A DNA stretch of 64,000 bases from Papaver somniferum. Taxonomy: Eukaryota; Streptophyta; Magnoliopsida; Ranunculales; Papaveraceae. Position 1 is the first letter of the stretch. Each line of letters opens with the position of its first letter. A model generated the notes under the pieces. The model did not search any database and was not told the DNA's origin. It was given only the letters and a program-made list of their open reading frames with translations. This document shows, piece after piece, positions 46,641 through 56,650 of the stretch. Both the position numbers and the translations under genes were made by a program. Where the stretch lies: assembly GCF_003573695.1 (NCBI RefSeq), contig NC_039359.1:187076813-187140812 (forward strand). The letters run 5' to 3'.

Positions 46641-47568
46641 AAATTAACATTTAATCCCAAATTAGTTGGGATTTAGACACTTTAGTCCCGTCCCTTCAAG
46701 CCTAGTACTAGGAGGTCCAAATTTACCAAATGTAAAACGAGTTACTCCTTTTACAAACGATTCAGTCCAAAATTATATTTTTTGGTGACAAAAATACCCA
46801 TAAGCTGAACTTAATATTACTTCTTCATGGTACAGGATACAGTTTCCATTTTTTTAGAAGAAAAAAAATCTGAAATCTAATCTCGTCATCTCAATGAAAA
46901 CTCAATCTCAAAAACTAAACACGATTATCAAATAAACACTCAGTTCAGCTTCAAACAACGTGTATCGTCGCCATTAGTTTTCTTTTGAAGATCCATTCGA
47001 AATTGAGATGAAAAGTTGATCAGATTCAATTTTATTTTGAAGATTTCATCATAGCGATTAGGAAGATAAGTTGAATACATAATTATCATTTAATGTGACC
47101 GCTATTATTAATTTATGGATTTTTAATTAGTTTCAGAATTTTTTTTTTACTGTTTCGAAAACCTAATTGCTTTGATTTCGGCTCGAATTTCTTATTTGAT
47201 TAATGATTATATTTTACATCTAAAATTATCTCATTTTAATCTATCTATCTGTAGAAGTCTCTGCTCCGGAACCTGTTCTTAATAATGGAGACCATTTCTA
47301 CGACCGGAACAGGTAATCACGAATCATACCTAATTTCTTATTAGTTATATTTAGCTTGATCTTTGTGTATATTTATTCATAGAATTTGGAGACTGGAATG
47401 GTAATTAAATTGTACTAGGATATGTATAATGAAGTTAGTAATTTCTATACAATAAATATTATTAGTAGAGTTCTAATTCTCTTCCCTAGTTTTTCTTTAG
47501 TATAATTTATGATGTTAGTAAATCATGAGCAACCAGCTCAAACAAAGATAAATTGATGAGAAAATAAT
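46641..47568. other. Intergenic, no gene recognised
   Basis: AT-rich sequence. A short exon-like piece near 47,254-47,312 ends at GGAACAG/GTAATC, but no gene can be built around it. The 6.9-kb DNA transposon is inserted at the right end. Confidence 0.4.
47561..47568. repeat. Target-site duplication AAAATAAT (left; right copy 54504-54511)
   Basis: The same 8 bases flank both ends. With the preceding G (47560) and the G at 54503 the duplication could be 9 bp. That matters for the superfamily (hAT 8 bp, Mutator about 9 bp). Confidence 0.85.
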
Positions 47569-47609
47569 CCTGGCGTTTTTAGGGGCCACTCAAAAGGATT
47601 TAGGGGCCA
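47569..47609 (+). repeat. Left terminal inverted repeat
   Basis: 41 bp, identical to the reverse complement of 54463-54503. The word AGGGGCCA occurs twice within it, 18 bp apart. Confidence 0.95.
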
Positions 47610-47693
47610 TCAATTTATACCCAGCCAAAGACTCTAGTTAAGGGGTACCCTATATGATATTGAAGTTACATAAATGCCCTTCTGGTAAAACTG

Positions 47694-47700
47694 TATAAAA
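47694..47700 (+). promoter_or_regulatory. TATA box of the PMD gene
   Basis: TATAAAA lies about 85 bp inside the left terminal repeat and about 155 bp before the ATG at 47851. The leader is CT-rich. Confidence 0.5.
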
Positions 47701-48053
47701 ACCAAATCAAAAACAATTCTACTCATTTCAACTCTTCTTCTTCCAGTTTCATATTATTTTCCGATTGTGGAAGAAAAAAAAATTCCTTGTTCAACCGAAA
47801 CATCGCCGCGAATCGTAAAATCAAAACATCGTCGATTCGATTATAAAACAATGGATAAGAGAAATGAAACCCACAGACCTAGAACCAAAAATGTTGCTCG
47901 GGGTATCGATCCAAACATTGGAATTTTAGCAAGAAATAAAGAAATTCTTGCTGCAAATGAAGAAGAACGCGAAGAACAAGTACCCGACAATGTAGTCGGT
48001 GGTGGCGATTCCGAGACTCAAACACTTCGTCAACTTCAAATGGACCCAATTAG

Positions 48054-48829
48054 GTAAGAATCTATCATTTTTGGGGTTTATTTCGCTTTAATTCGTCGAA
48101 TCGAGAAAAAAAATTTCTAGGGTTATCGGTTATTTATCCAGATTCGGACGATATGCATGCTCATTTACTTCCGAATGTAGTCGTGTTCTTTATTTTTCAA
48201 GAACATCGACAGTATTCGGGAGAAAGATTTGATGATTATCTGCCGAATATTGGTGGCCATATCTTCCTGGATACAAACTGCTAATAATCGGTAGTTTAAT
48301 GAATTTTTTGGCTACCGAATATATTTAAGTAGACACAAAGTATTCGGAAGAACACTCACTACCGAATGTATATATTGAAAAAATCTCAAAATTTATGATA
48401 TAGGAAAAATCCCATTTTGGGGCCAGTATATATTCGGAAGACAATATAATGTTTTATACCTCCGATTGTGTAGGATAAAATTTTAGAGTTTCTGAACTCC
48501 AGTTGATGAATATTCGGTTGTAAACGTGTTTAGTTATATTCCGATTGTTTTTCATTCGGAAAAAAGATGTGTCTTCTTACTTCCGAATTTGTACATTCGG
48601 GTTATAGAGGTGCACTTTTTCTTCCGATTGTGTAGGATGAAAAATTTACAGCTTCTGAACTCCAATTGATGTATATTCGGTTGCAAATATGTTTAGTTAG
48701 CTTCCGATTGTTTTGTATTCGGGAACAATATGTGTCTTTACGTCCGAATGTGTACATTCGGGTTATATTTCCATACTTTGTCTTCCGATTGTATAGTTTG
48801 TAAATATTGTTCCTTTCTTTGTTGTTTAG
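48054..48829 (+). repeat. Intron 1: TTCGG/CCGAA hairpin repeats
   Basis: ATTCGG and CCGAAT/CCGATT words alternate every 15-60 bp. The last 330 bp are two tandem units of about 165 bp (about 48,464-48,625 and 48,626-48,790) sharing CTGAACTCCA, TTGATG.ATATTCGGTTG and GTACATTCGGGTTAT. Confidence 0.75.
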
Positions 48830-50123
48830 ACAAAGTCGAGAAGGGAGGAAGAAAGTGACAGCTAGTGCTAGGAGGGAAAGGAGTGCCAAAGATAATTCAG
48901 GTGCTCAACAAAGCGAACAAGAACAAAGCAGTCAACAAGGAGTGCAACCAACTGTTGAACAACAAGGCAGTGAACAAGGGGTGCGACCAAGTGTTGAACA
49001 AGCCGCTCAACAAAGTGCAGGACCAAGTGTTGAACCAGTTGATCCATTGGCAAGAGTAGAAGAAGAAGGACAACCAAGTGGTACCCAAAAAGCCAAAAAA
49101 GGAAAAGATGTTGTAAGGAAGGATATTGCTAAGAAAGCATCACATCTTGTCCCTCAGCACTTGAAGAAGAAGGGTATTCCAGCAGGCACAATCCTTGGAC
49201 TACCACGGATGGAGGAAAATTGCTATTTGGATACAAAGACTCATGGGCCAGAGAAATATATGAAACCGAGGTAATAAAATTACTATTTTTTATTAATGTA
49301 TTGTCTATATATTATATCGTAATATTGTATTAATAGGATCATCAAGATGCGGTCCGTCTACTCAAACCTACCGCCGCACCAACAAAAATGCTTGCGTGGC
49401 CTTTATCCGGTGAATGTGAAAGGTTCAAGACAATTGTTGCCAACTCGGGGTTAGCTAATGCCGCCGAGAATTCATTGTTGGAACATGATCGTGTGGCCAT
49501 ATCGGCGTTCGTGGAGAGAATGTATCCTGAGACCGATACTTTCCATATGCCGTTTGGGGAGATGACGATCACCCCGGATGATGTTGTGCAGATTCTTAAC
49601 CTTCCCGACCAAGGCACAGCTGTGAAGTTTAACTACACAAAGCAGTTAAGTTGGGCACAACTTTATTCTCTAACTAACAAGTGCTTAGGTTGGGATGAAG
49701 AGACAACAACAACAGAGTTTAGGAGGCATGCAAGTTACAGAACAAGACAGATCAACATTACAGCTTTGATGATATATTTCGAGGCACCTTGGAGAAGGAA
49801 AAGAATGGAACGTTAACTGATGAGCAAGTGAACCACGCTGCCACGCATATCTCCTTTGTGTATTGGGATGTGTCATATTCCCCAATACTTCTGGCAACCG
49901 GATCGACGCCAACCTTATACAACTTTTGGATCCTCTCCATGAAGTCGGTGACTATTCTTGGGGCACGGCATGCCTAGCATTCTTGATGGAAGAGTTGAGA
50001 AAGGCTTCGAGGCTAGGAACCTGCCAAGTTGCCGGGAATGTGGCTCTATTGCAGGTTTTTTCTTTAACTCTATAACTCACTCTATAGTTATTCAGTAGAC
50101 AATACATATGATGCATTCCATAA

Positions 50124-50745
50124 CTCCAAATGACGCATATTCGGTAGGAAATTATCCATCTCTTTTCCGAATGTTGGTTATTCGGTGGTTAGGTACTTAC
50201 TTGTTTTCCGATTATATACAATCGGAAATATTCTTTTGATATTAGAACCGAATATACAGGCCAGAAAAGCTATAGGTTACTGAACTCCAAATGACGCATA
50301 TTCGGTAGGAATTGATCCATCTTATTTCCGAATGTTGGTTATTCGGTGGCTAGGTACTTATTTTTTTCCGATTATATACAATCGGAAATATTCTTTTGAT
50401 ATTAGAACCGAATATACAGGCCAGAAAAACTATAGGTTACTGAACTCCAAATGACGCATATTCGGTAGGAATTGATCCATCTTATTTCCGAATGTTGGTT
50501 ATTCGGTGGCTAGGTACTTATTTTTCCGATTATATAAATCGGAAATATTTTTTGATATTAACCGAATATACAGGCCAGAAAAACTATAGGTTACTGAACT
50601 CCAAATGACGCATATTCGGTAGGAAATGATCCATATCTATTTCCGAATGTTGTGGTATTCGGTGGATAGGTACTCAGTTTTGTTTCCGATTATATATAAT
50701 CGGAAATTATGTTTGGAAATTACTACCGAATATACACAATCTATT
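50124..50745 (+). repeat. Intron 3: four tandem units of about 160 bp
   Basis: Units begin at 50124, 50285, 50445 and 50599 with CTCCAAATGACGCATATTCG. Each contains two hairpins. One has ATTCGG.AGGAAAT and TTTCCGAATG arms. The other has perfect 9-bp arms, TTTCCGATT (50205-50213 in unit 1) and AATCGGAAA (50220-50228). Confidence 0.9.
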
Positions 50746-51829
50746 TACTAAAACTTGGTTTCTTATGTATATAGGCATGGATCTATGACCACTTCCCTAT
50801 CCTGAAGTTGGCCGGAGAGAACCCGGGGTGGTGCAAAGGTACTCCTAGAGGAACAAAGTATATATTTGAAGACAACCGTTCTAGGACAAAGAGCAGCAGT
50901 TGATTCGCATGAGGGAGATTTTGGACCAATTGAAGGCCTCGGACGTATGCTTTGATCCATACAAGGAAGATCGAGTCAGTGGGCATATAAATGTTCGGTC
51001 GGACTTGTCCCTTTATTTTGGACCATTGTGGCACCCCACAGGATATGTGATGTATAACCCCTCTAGGGTGATGCGACAACACGGGTATATACAACATCAA
51101 CCTCTGGAGAAAATGGGGGATTACTACAAATTGGAGTTGGAGTTGTGTTCTTCTAGTGGTGAATCTCACGATTGTTCACACAGGCCCACCTACTGTTCTT
51201 GATAACTGGGATAAGAGGAATGACTTCATTATCGACACTGGTAGACGAACCACCGAGGTGATGAAAATTCTCCAGACTATATGAGTTGGTATAACAAGGT
51301 ATCACATCCTTTGGTTATCCGTGAAATCAAATCCAACACTACTGCGGCGGGTTCAAGTTATAATTGTATCATCAAAGACAAACCAGCTGGTTATGATAGA
51401 CTGGTGCGTGTTCTTATATTTTTGTTCATTTTATATTATTCCTATAAATCTTAGGTAATTACCGTTTGATGTTATGTCATTACGTATAAAAAACAGGTGA
51501 ATAGGTTCAAGCGTGTTTCCAAAATGTTAACTGCATGCTTGAAGAGCGGAGATCCCATGCCAGCTGAGAAGATCAAAGAGGCTAGAGATCTAGTTGATAA
51601 TATGGATAACGAAGATTATGCTGCCCAGTTTGGGGAGAAAGTCACGAAGAGGCATCCCAAGGTGGCAGTATCAAAGACGGGTAAAAGAACTCGAGCTTCA
51701 TCGAGCGCTGAAGTGCTCCAACTGAAGCTGCTCCAACTGAAGTGCTCAACTGAAGGTGCTCAAACCCGTGGTCGTGCAGGACTGGGAGGTAGTCACGGTC
51801 GTAAAGTAAAGAAGAGCAGATAAATGACA

Positions 51830-53290
51830 ATGATTTTTGTTGTACATTCGGAAATTTGTTTGGGTAACTAAGTTAGACAAGTTCAAATGACAATGATGTT
51901 GTGTGGTATATTCGGAAGTTTTGGTAACTAATTTAACTTCCGATTATTTCAAAGACAAAATTTGAAAAGTATAAGTTTTTCCAAATTCTGATTTTTGGGC
52001 CATCGTACATTCGGAACTTTAAAAAAACCTATCCTCCGAATATCACAAGTTCAAAACAAACCACGCCATGGCTCCAGGTGGTTCCAAGGGCCATATTGAA
52101 GGTTAGACATCCCATATTCGGAAGTTTTGGTAACTAATTTAACTTCCGATTATTTCAAAGACAAAATTTGAAAAGTATAAGTTTTTCCAAATTCTGATTT
52201 TTGGGCCATCGTACATTCGGAACTTTATAAAAAACCTATCCTCCGAATATCACAAGTTCAAAAAAACCACGCCATGGCTCCAGGTGGTTCCAAGGGCCAA
52301 TATTGAAGGTTAGACATCCCATATTCGGAAGTTTTGGTAACTAATTTAACGTCCGATTATTTCAAAGACAAAATTTGAAAAGTATAAGTTTTTCCAAATT
52401 CTGATTTTTGGGCCATCGTACATTCGGAACTTTATAAAAAACCTATCCTCCGAATATCACAAGTTCAAAACAAACCACGCCATGGCTCCAGGTGGTTCCA
52501 AGGGCCAATATTGAAGGTTAGACATATTCGGAAGTTTTGGTAACTAATTTAACGTCCGATTATTTCAAAGACAAAATTTGAAAAGTATAAGTTTTTCCAA
52601 ATTCTGATTTTTGGGCCATCGTACATTCGGAACTTTACAAAAAACTATCCTCCGAATATACAAGTTCAAAACAAACCACGCCATGGCTCCAGGTGGTTCC
52701 AAGGGCCAATATTGAAGGTTAGACATCCCATATTCGGAAGTTTTGGTAACTAATTTAACGTCCGATTATTTCAAAGACAAAATTTGAAAAGTATAAGTTT
52801 TTCCAAATTCTGATTTTTGGGCCATCGTACATTCGGAACTTTAAAAAACCTATCCTCCGAATATCACAAGTTCAAAACAAACCACGCCATGGCTCCAGGT
52901 GGTTCCAAGGGCCAATATTGAAGGTTAGATCCCATATTCGGAAGTTTTGGTAACTAATTTAACTTCCGATTATTTCAAAGACAAAATTTGAAAAGTATAA
53001 GTTTTTCCAAATTCTGATTTTTGGGCCATCGTACATTCGGAACTTTATAACCTATCCTCCGAATATCACAAGTTCAAAACAAACCACGCCATGGCTCCAG
53101 GTGGTTCCAAGGGCCAATATTGAAGGTTAGACCCATATTCGGAAGTTTTGGTAACTAATTTAACGTCCGATTATTTCAAAGACAAAATTTGAAAAGTATA
53201 AGTTTTTCCAAATTCTGATTTTTGGGCCATCGTACATTCGGAACTTTACAAAAAAATTATCCTCCGAATATTACAAGTCAAAAAAAACTG
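51830..53290 (+). repeat. Seven tandem units of about 205 bp between the convergent genes
   Basis: ATTCGGAAGTTTTGGTAAC starts units at 51910, 52116, 52323, 52526, 52732, 52936 and 53137 (spacing 206, 207, 203, 206, 204, 201). Each unit includes ATTCGGAAG...CTTCCGATT or CGTCCGATT, ATTCGGAAC...CCTCCGAATAT, and the text CCACGCCATGGCTCCAGG. Differences are mainly single bases and 1-5 bp gaps. Confidence 0.95.
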
Positions 53291-53529
53291 TTTCCTGGAA
53301 CCAAACAACACCATAATCGGAAAGAAAGTTGACTCATAAATAACCGAATATTACAATCGGTAGGTTGTTTAACAAAATAATCTACCGATTTCGTATAATC
53401 GGCTAGTTTTTATATTAATAATACTCCGATTACATCCATTACATAAAGTTCAAACGGCCTTAACCTTACAATTTCGTCAAAAGCACCTAAATCCATACTC
53501 CTAATTGACCATAAAAGTATTAAAACAGA

Positions 53530-53987
53530 TCATAACTTCCAGTGACCATAGAAATTGTCCCTCTTGATTTTGTAGCATCCTTCATGTTCAAATCGTTTCC
53601 CGTAGAGGTCCACATACCGGCGATCCGCAAGATTTCTCTGAAATTACGAATGAGTAACAAGTTAGTACTAACTTTTGTTAATGTGATTGGAGTTACAGAG
53701 ATACTTACTCGTTTTTCATACGTCCACCAAGGAAAAGCGTTCCTAACAAACCGTTCCTCATCTTCAAGTTTGTCAATCTCCTTATCTAGCGCATTCTTTC
53801 TCATCTTAATGTCATTGGATGTTCGAATTCGATTACCATCTAAGGCCTCAAATACCATTAAGATACGGTTCCATATCTGCTCTTCGGATTCCGATTTGTG
53901 GAGCTTGTGAACACGATCATGAGTAGTTACCACAACCCACGCTCTATAAATAGCACAATCTTCTTCTTCGGCAAAAGCAATATCCAT
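53530..53987 (-). CDS. Small Myb/trihelix-like DNA-binding protein, two exons
   Basis: Minus-strand exons are 53987-53709 and 53637-53530, joined by a canonical intron (GTAAGTATC...ATTTCAG) in phase 0, giving about 128 residues. The start chosen is ATG 53987 (MDIAFAEEEDC). An in-frame upstream extension lacks support, and a TATA box lies about 70 bp upstream. Features are an acidic start, Trp-spaced helices (AIYRAWVVV; EEQIWNRILMVFE), a charged middle (KMRKNALDKEIDKLEDEERF) and a C-terminal block (RYVDLYGKRFEHEGCY; NFYGHWKL). The pattern resembles the plant 'GST T3-like'/NAM-associated Myb-SANT proteins, also found as the accessory ORF of PIF/Harbinger transposons. I infer DNA binding. No stops or frameshifts are seen, in contrast to the partner gene. 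Confidence 0.7.
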
Positions 53988-54057
53988 GTTTTTGTTATGA
54001 AAATTAAAACTGAGAGAGGAAAGAGTTTGGTGCAATTGGGGTGATAGATATGAGTTT

Positions 54058-54066
54058 CTTTATATA
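54058..54066 (-). promoter_or_regulatory. TATA box of the Myb-like gene
   Basis: The minus strand reads CCTATATAAAG about 70 bp before the ATG at 53987. Confidence 0.55.
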
Positions 54067-54129
54067 GGTTTAGGGTCCAACGGCTCTTTTTGTTTTTCCC
54101 AAAAACTCCAACGGCTAATTTGACGAAAG

Positions 54130-54385
54130 TTGAATGTGGAGAAACCAATAATCGGTAGGTATTGGATTTAGCATATCTACCGATTATGGTAGCTTTCAAA
54201 ATTTGAATTTGCGGCAACTTATAATCGGTAGGTTTTGTAATATATTTAACTCTCGATTAACGCTGAATCCAAAACACGAACCAAGAAATACTGCACCTCG
54301 TATAATCGGACGTCTGGCAAATATTTTGGCCTCCGATTTCATTCGGAGGGTAACAATGTTATCATATCCTCCGAATATATAAGGG
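54130..54385. repeat. Right subterminal hairpins of the 6.9-kb transposon
   Basis: A hairpin with 11-bp perfect arms lies at 54148-54158 (ATAATCGGTAG) and 54177-54187 (CTACCGATTAT). Further ATCGG, CCGAT, TTCGGAGG and CCTCCGAAT words follow to 54,380. The motif family is the same as in the introns. Confidence 0.75.
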
Positions 54386-54462
54386 TAATTTCGCCATTAC
54401 GAATTACGCGAGATAAGGGCTGGCTACATTTTCCCTTTGGGTGACCTTTTTTGTTTTATTGT

Positions 54463-54503
54463 TGGCCCCTAAATCCTTTTGAGTGGCCCCTAAAAACGCC
54501 AGG
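54463..54503 (-). repeat. Right terminal inverted repeat
   Basis: 41 of 41 bases match the left repeat when reverse-complemented. Beyond it the two ends diverge within a few bases. Confidence 0.95.
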
Positions 54504-54511
54504 AAAATAAT

Positions 54512-55795
54512 ACAAGGGAAGGGTAATTATTGTTCCATGAAAGAAATTTCCAGTGCATTACGTATTGAAACTGAAAACTGTAGGCAATGACTTACGTAGA
54601 TAAATACCAATTACTTTGTTTTGTTTCGTCACTTTTACTCAGATTTTACTTTCCCTCCAAGTCCTTAAACTGATTTGCATCAGTATCATTTACACGCAAA
54701 GCGAACAATTAGCTTCCATAAGATTGAATGAAGTCTTGAATCATTTTTTATTTATATGTATTCGTTTGGTAAAGGAACAGAAATTATATATAATCTAAGA
54801 GAGGAATTTAAACATAACCAGAACATAAATCCACTCTCAAAAACATAGATTTGAGTACTCCTACTAAATTAAGCCGCTCATACATAAAGAAATTAACAAA
54901 AATATACAAGATATCATCAAAATAAATTAAGCAGCTGTGATCGCCTTCTCCTCCAAGCTGCTGCTAATTAATTGAAAGTATTATGGACTTGTACGAACAT
55001 CTTTTCTTGAGTTTATTATATTCTTTTTCTACCTGTATAGTATGACTTTTTCAATTATGTATTAGTACTTGCAGCTTTCTAATAGTGGCCAGGCTCATCC
55101 TTACTATCTAGTGTGTATACGGCCTTTCGGCCATGGTGTCCATTTGTTTCCATTTAGATCGATTATTTATACTCAACCTTTGTGCATATCAAATTGTTTA
55201 AGTTTAGATTTTCAATGTGATTGAAGTCTCATATACCAGTAGGTATCTTGATCAAGTCTTCATAGCATTTTAGGAACTTATGGATAGTTTTTGAAATGGG
55301 TCATTGCGGATAATATGTGAATATTACTTTCATACGGTTTTTTTTGGTTTGTTATTAATAGTGTGGTCGTATAAATTTGGGATTTTTGGATTAGGGATTC
55401 AGGTACCTAATTTCTTTTAGGCCGCTTACTGTATGTATGTTGTATTTTAGTTTGTGTTAGTAATTGAAAATTTTGATCTTGTGAATCCGTGCTTTTTTTC
55501 CTTCTTTGTTTCAGTTTAGGAGGAAGATATATATTGATAGTTCATTGGTTGCTAGCCACTCTTCTGTGGTTGAAGTAACTGTTATGGTCAATAATGAATG
55601 TCTATATTGGACTTTGAGAGGATCTAGTTAAAAGCTTTTGGAATTGGTTAATAAGAAACGAGATAAATTTGAACACGTTGTTATAGAAACAATAGGTACG
55701 TGCATTTCATTTTGAATAGATTTCGGGTTATTGTTGCTCTCAGTTTTGCATTTTTCCATCGAGTTTGTTTGGTATGTGTGCAACCTGTGATATAG
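54512..55795. other. Intergenic, nothing recognised
   Basis: AT-rich DNA without a credible frame or RNA gene. Small exon-like pieces cannot be joined into a known protein. Confidence 0.4.
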
Positions 55796-55798
55796 AAG

Positions 55799-56270
55799 AG
55801 TCCATAAGCTTATGCTTGCATAGATGACTAGGGTGTACAAACTGGTACACATGTAAAAAGTTGACACCTTAAGCTTATGCTTGCATAAAATTAGGGTGTA
55901 AACACTAGTGCACATATGGAGAAAAATGAATATTAGTTTATCCTTGGGTAGATAAATGGGGTGTACAAACTAGTACACTTGTAGAGAATTGACTCCATAA
56001 TGCATGCATCAAGAAATAGGGTGTACGTGTGAAAAAAATAGCTCCATAAGCTTATGTTGCATAAATAACTAGGGTGTACAAATTGGTAAACATATAAAAA
56101 AATTGACTCTATAAGCTTATGCTTGCGTAAAACTAGGGTATACAAACTGGCACACGTGAATAAAATGACTCTATAAGTTTATGCTTGGGTAAATAGAAAG
56201 GGTGTTAAAATTGGTACACGTATGGAAAATTGACTCCATAAACTTATGTTTGAGTAAATAAGCTTATGGA
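55799..56270. repeat. Seven to eight diverged tandem units of about 50-68 bp with GTGTAC/GTACAC
   Basis: Units follow the scheme (C)ATAAGCTTATGCTTGC, TAAATNACTAGGGTGTAC, AAACTGGTACAC, a short AT-rich link, TTGACTCCATAA. Each contains a small inverted repeat, GTGTAC-6 bp-GTACAC, in its better copies. Confidence 0.8.
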
Positions 56271-56430
56271 GTACTGTGCTGAGTTACCTTTTCTTTCTAG
56301 TTATTTAATTTTTTTTGTTTGCTTCTCTTGTAACCTCATGCATTGCTTTAGTATTCTTGACTGCAAGAAGACATTCCTGTCCCAATAAGAAATTGATGCC
56401 TCACCCGAGTATCACAGGTTTAAGATTTGT

Positions 56431-56650
56431 TGATTATCAATGTGTACATAGTTGTACACATACTGATTCTTAATGTGTACATAGTTGTACACATGTTGAT
56501 TAAGCCCCACATAGTTGTACACATGTTGATTCTTAATGCGTACATAATTGTACACATGTTGATTTTTAATGTGCAAATGTTACACACTTGTTGATTGTCA
56601 ATGTACACATGATCATACACCTATTAGTTGTTAACGAGTGCACATGTTGA
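56431..56650. repeat. Tandem 31-36 bp units with TGTGTACATAGTTGTACACA
   Basis: About seven units read AATGTGTACATAGTTGTACAC followed by ATGTTGATTCTT or a variant. The same unit recurs at 57638-57750 (three to four copies) and 58498-58556 (two copies), so one palindromic word has spread over 2 kb. Confidence 0.85.

Larger units (their letters stand above)
47851..51823 (+). pseudogene. Plant mobile domain (PP7-long-form-like) gene, five exons, frameshifted
   Basis: Exons 47851-48053, 48830-49270, 49337-50054, 50775-51403 and 51497-51823 have GT/AG borders. Exon 1 begins MDKRNETHRPRTKN. Exon 2 is Gln/Ser/Val-rich (QSEQEQSSQQGVQPTVEQQ). Exons 3-4 are the mobile domain: RLLKPTAAPTKMLAWPLSGE, RVAISAFVERMYPETDTFHM, EMTITPDDVVQILNLP, YSWGTACLAFLMEELRKASR, then AWIYDHFPILKLAGENPGW, YFGPLWHPTGYVMYNPSRV. 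Exon 5 is a basic tail ending GGSHGRKVKKSR and a TAA stop. Apparent one-base losses occur near 49225, 49775, 49845, 50890, 51170 and 51257, several in short G or T runs. They are either true decay or assembly errors. Plant mobile domains occur in transposons and in the host proteins MAIN, MAIL1 and PP7L; their biochemical role is unsettled. Confidence 0.85.
47569..54503 (+). mobile_element. 6.9-kb TIR DNA transposon carrying a PMD gene and a Myb-like gene
   Basis: Perfect 41-bp terminal inverted repeats (starting CCTGGCGTTTTTAGGGG) lie at 47569-47609 and 54463-54503. AAAATAAT flanks both ends (47561-47568 and 54504-54511), or GAAAATAAT if the last G of the right end is counted as target. The 8-9 bp duplication fits hAT or Mutator-type mobility. 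Inside are two convergent genes, each with a TATA box near its terminus: a plant-mobile-domain gene (+) and a small Myb/trihelix-like gene (-). Long introns and the intergenic gap consist of hairpin-rich tandem repeats. No transposase was recognised, so mobility presumably needs a partner element or one of the two encoded proteins. Confidence 0.9.

Noticed and set aside
48868..49088. Leu/Val-rich minus-strand frames
   Set aside because: Complement of the Gln/Glu/Val-rich exon 2 of the mobile-domain gene.
48054..53290. CRISPR-like interpretation of the regular repeats
   Set aside because: Units are contiguous tandem repeats without unique spacers, inside plant introns and a transposon.
55628..56620. 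Minus-strand frames with repeated 'NMCTTMYTL' peptides
   Set aside because: The regularity comes from 33-bp tandem units that happen to keep frame; there is no start context, splice support or known domain.
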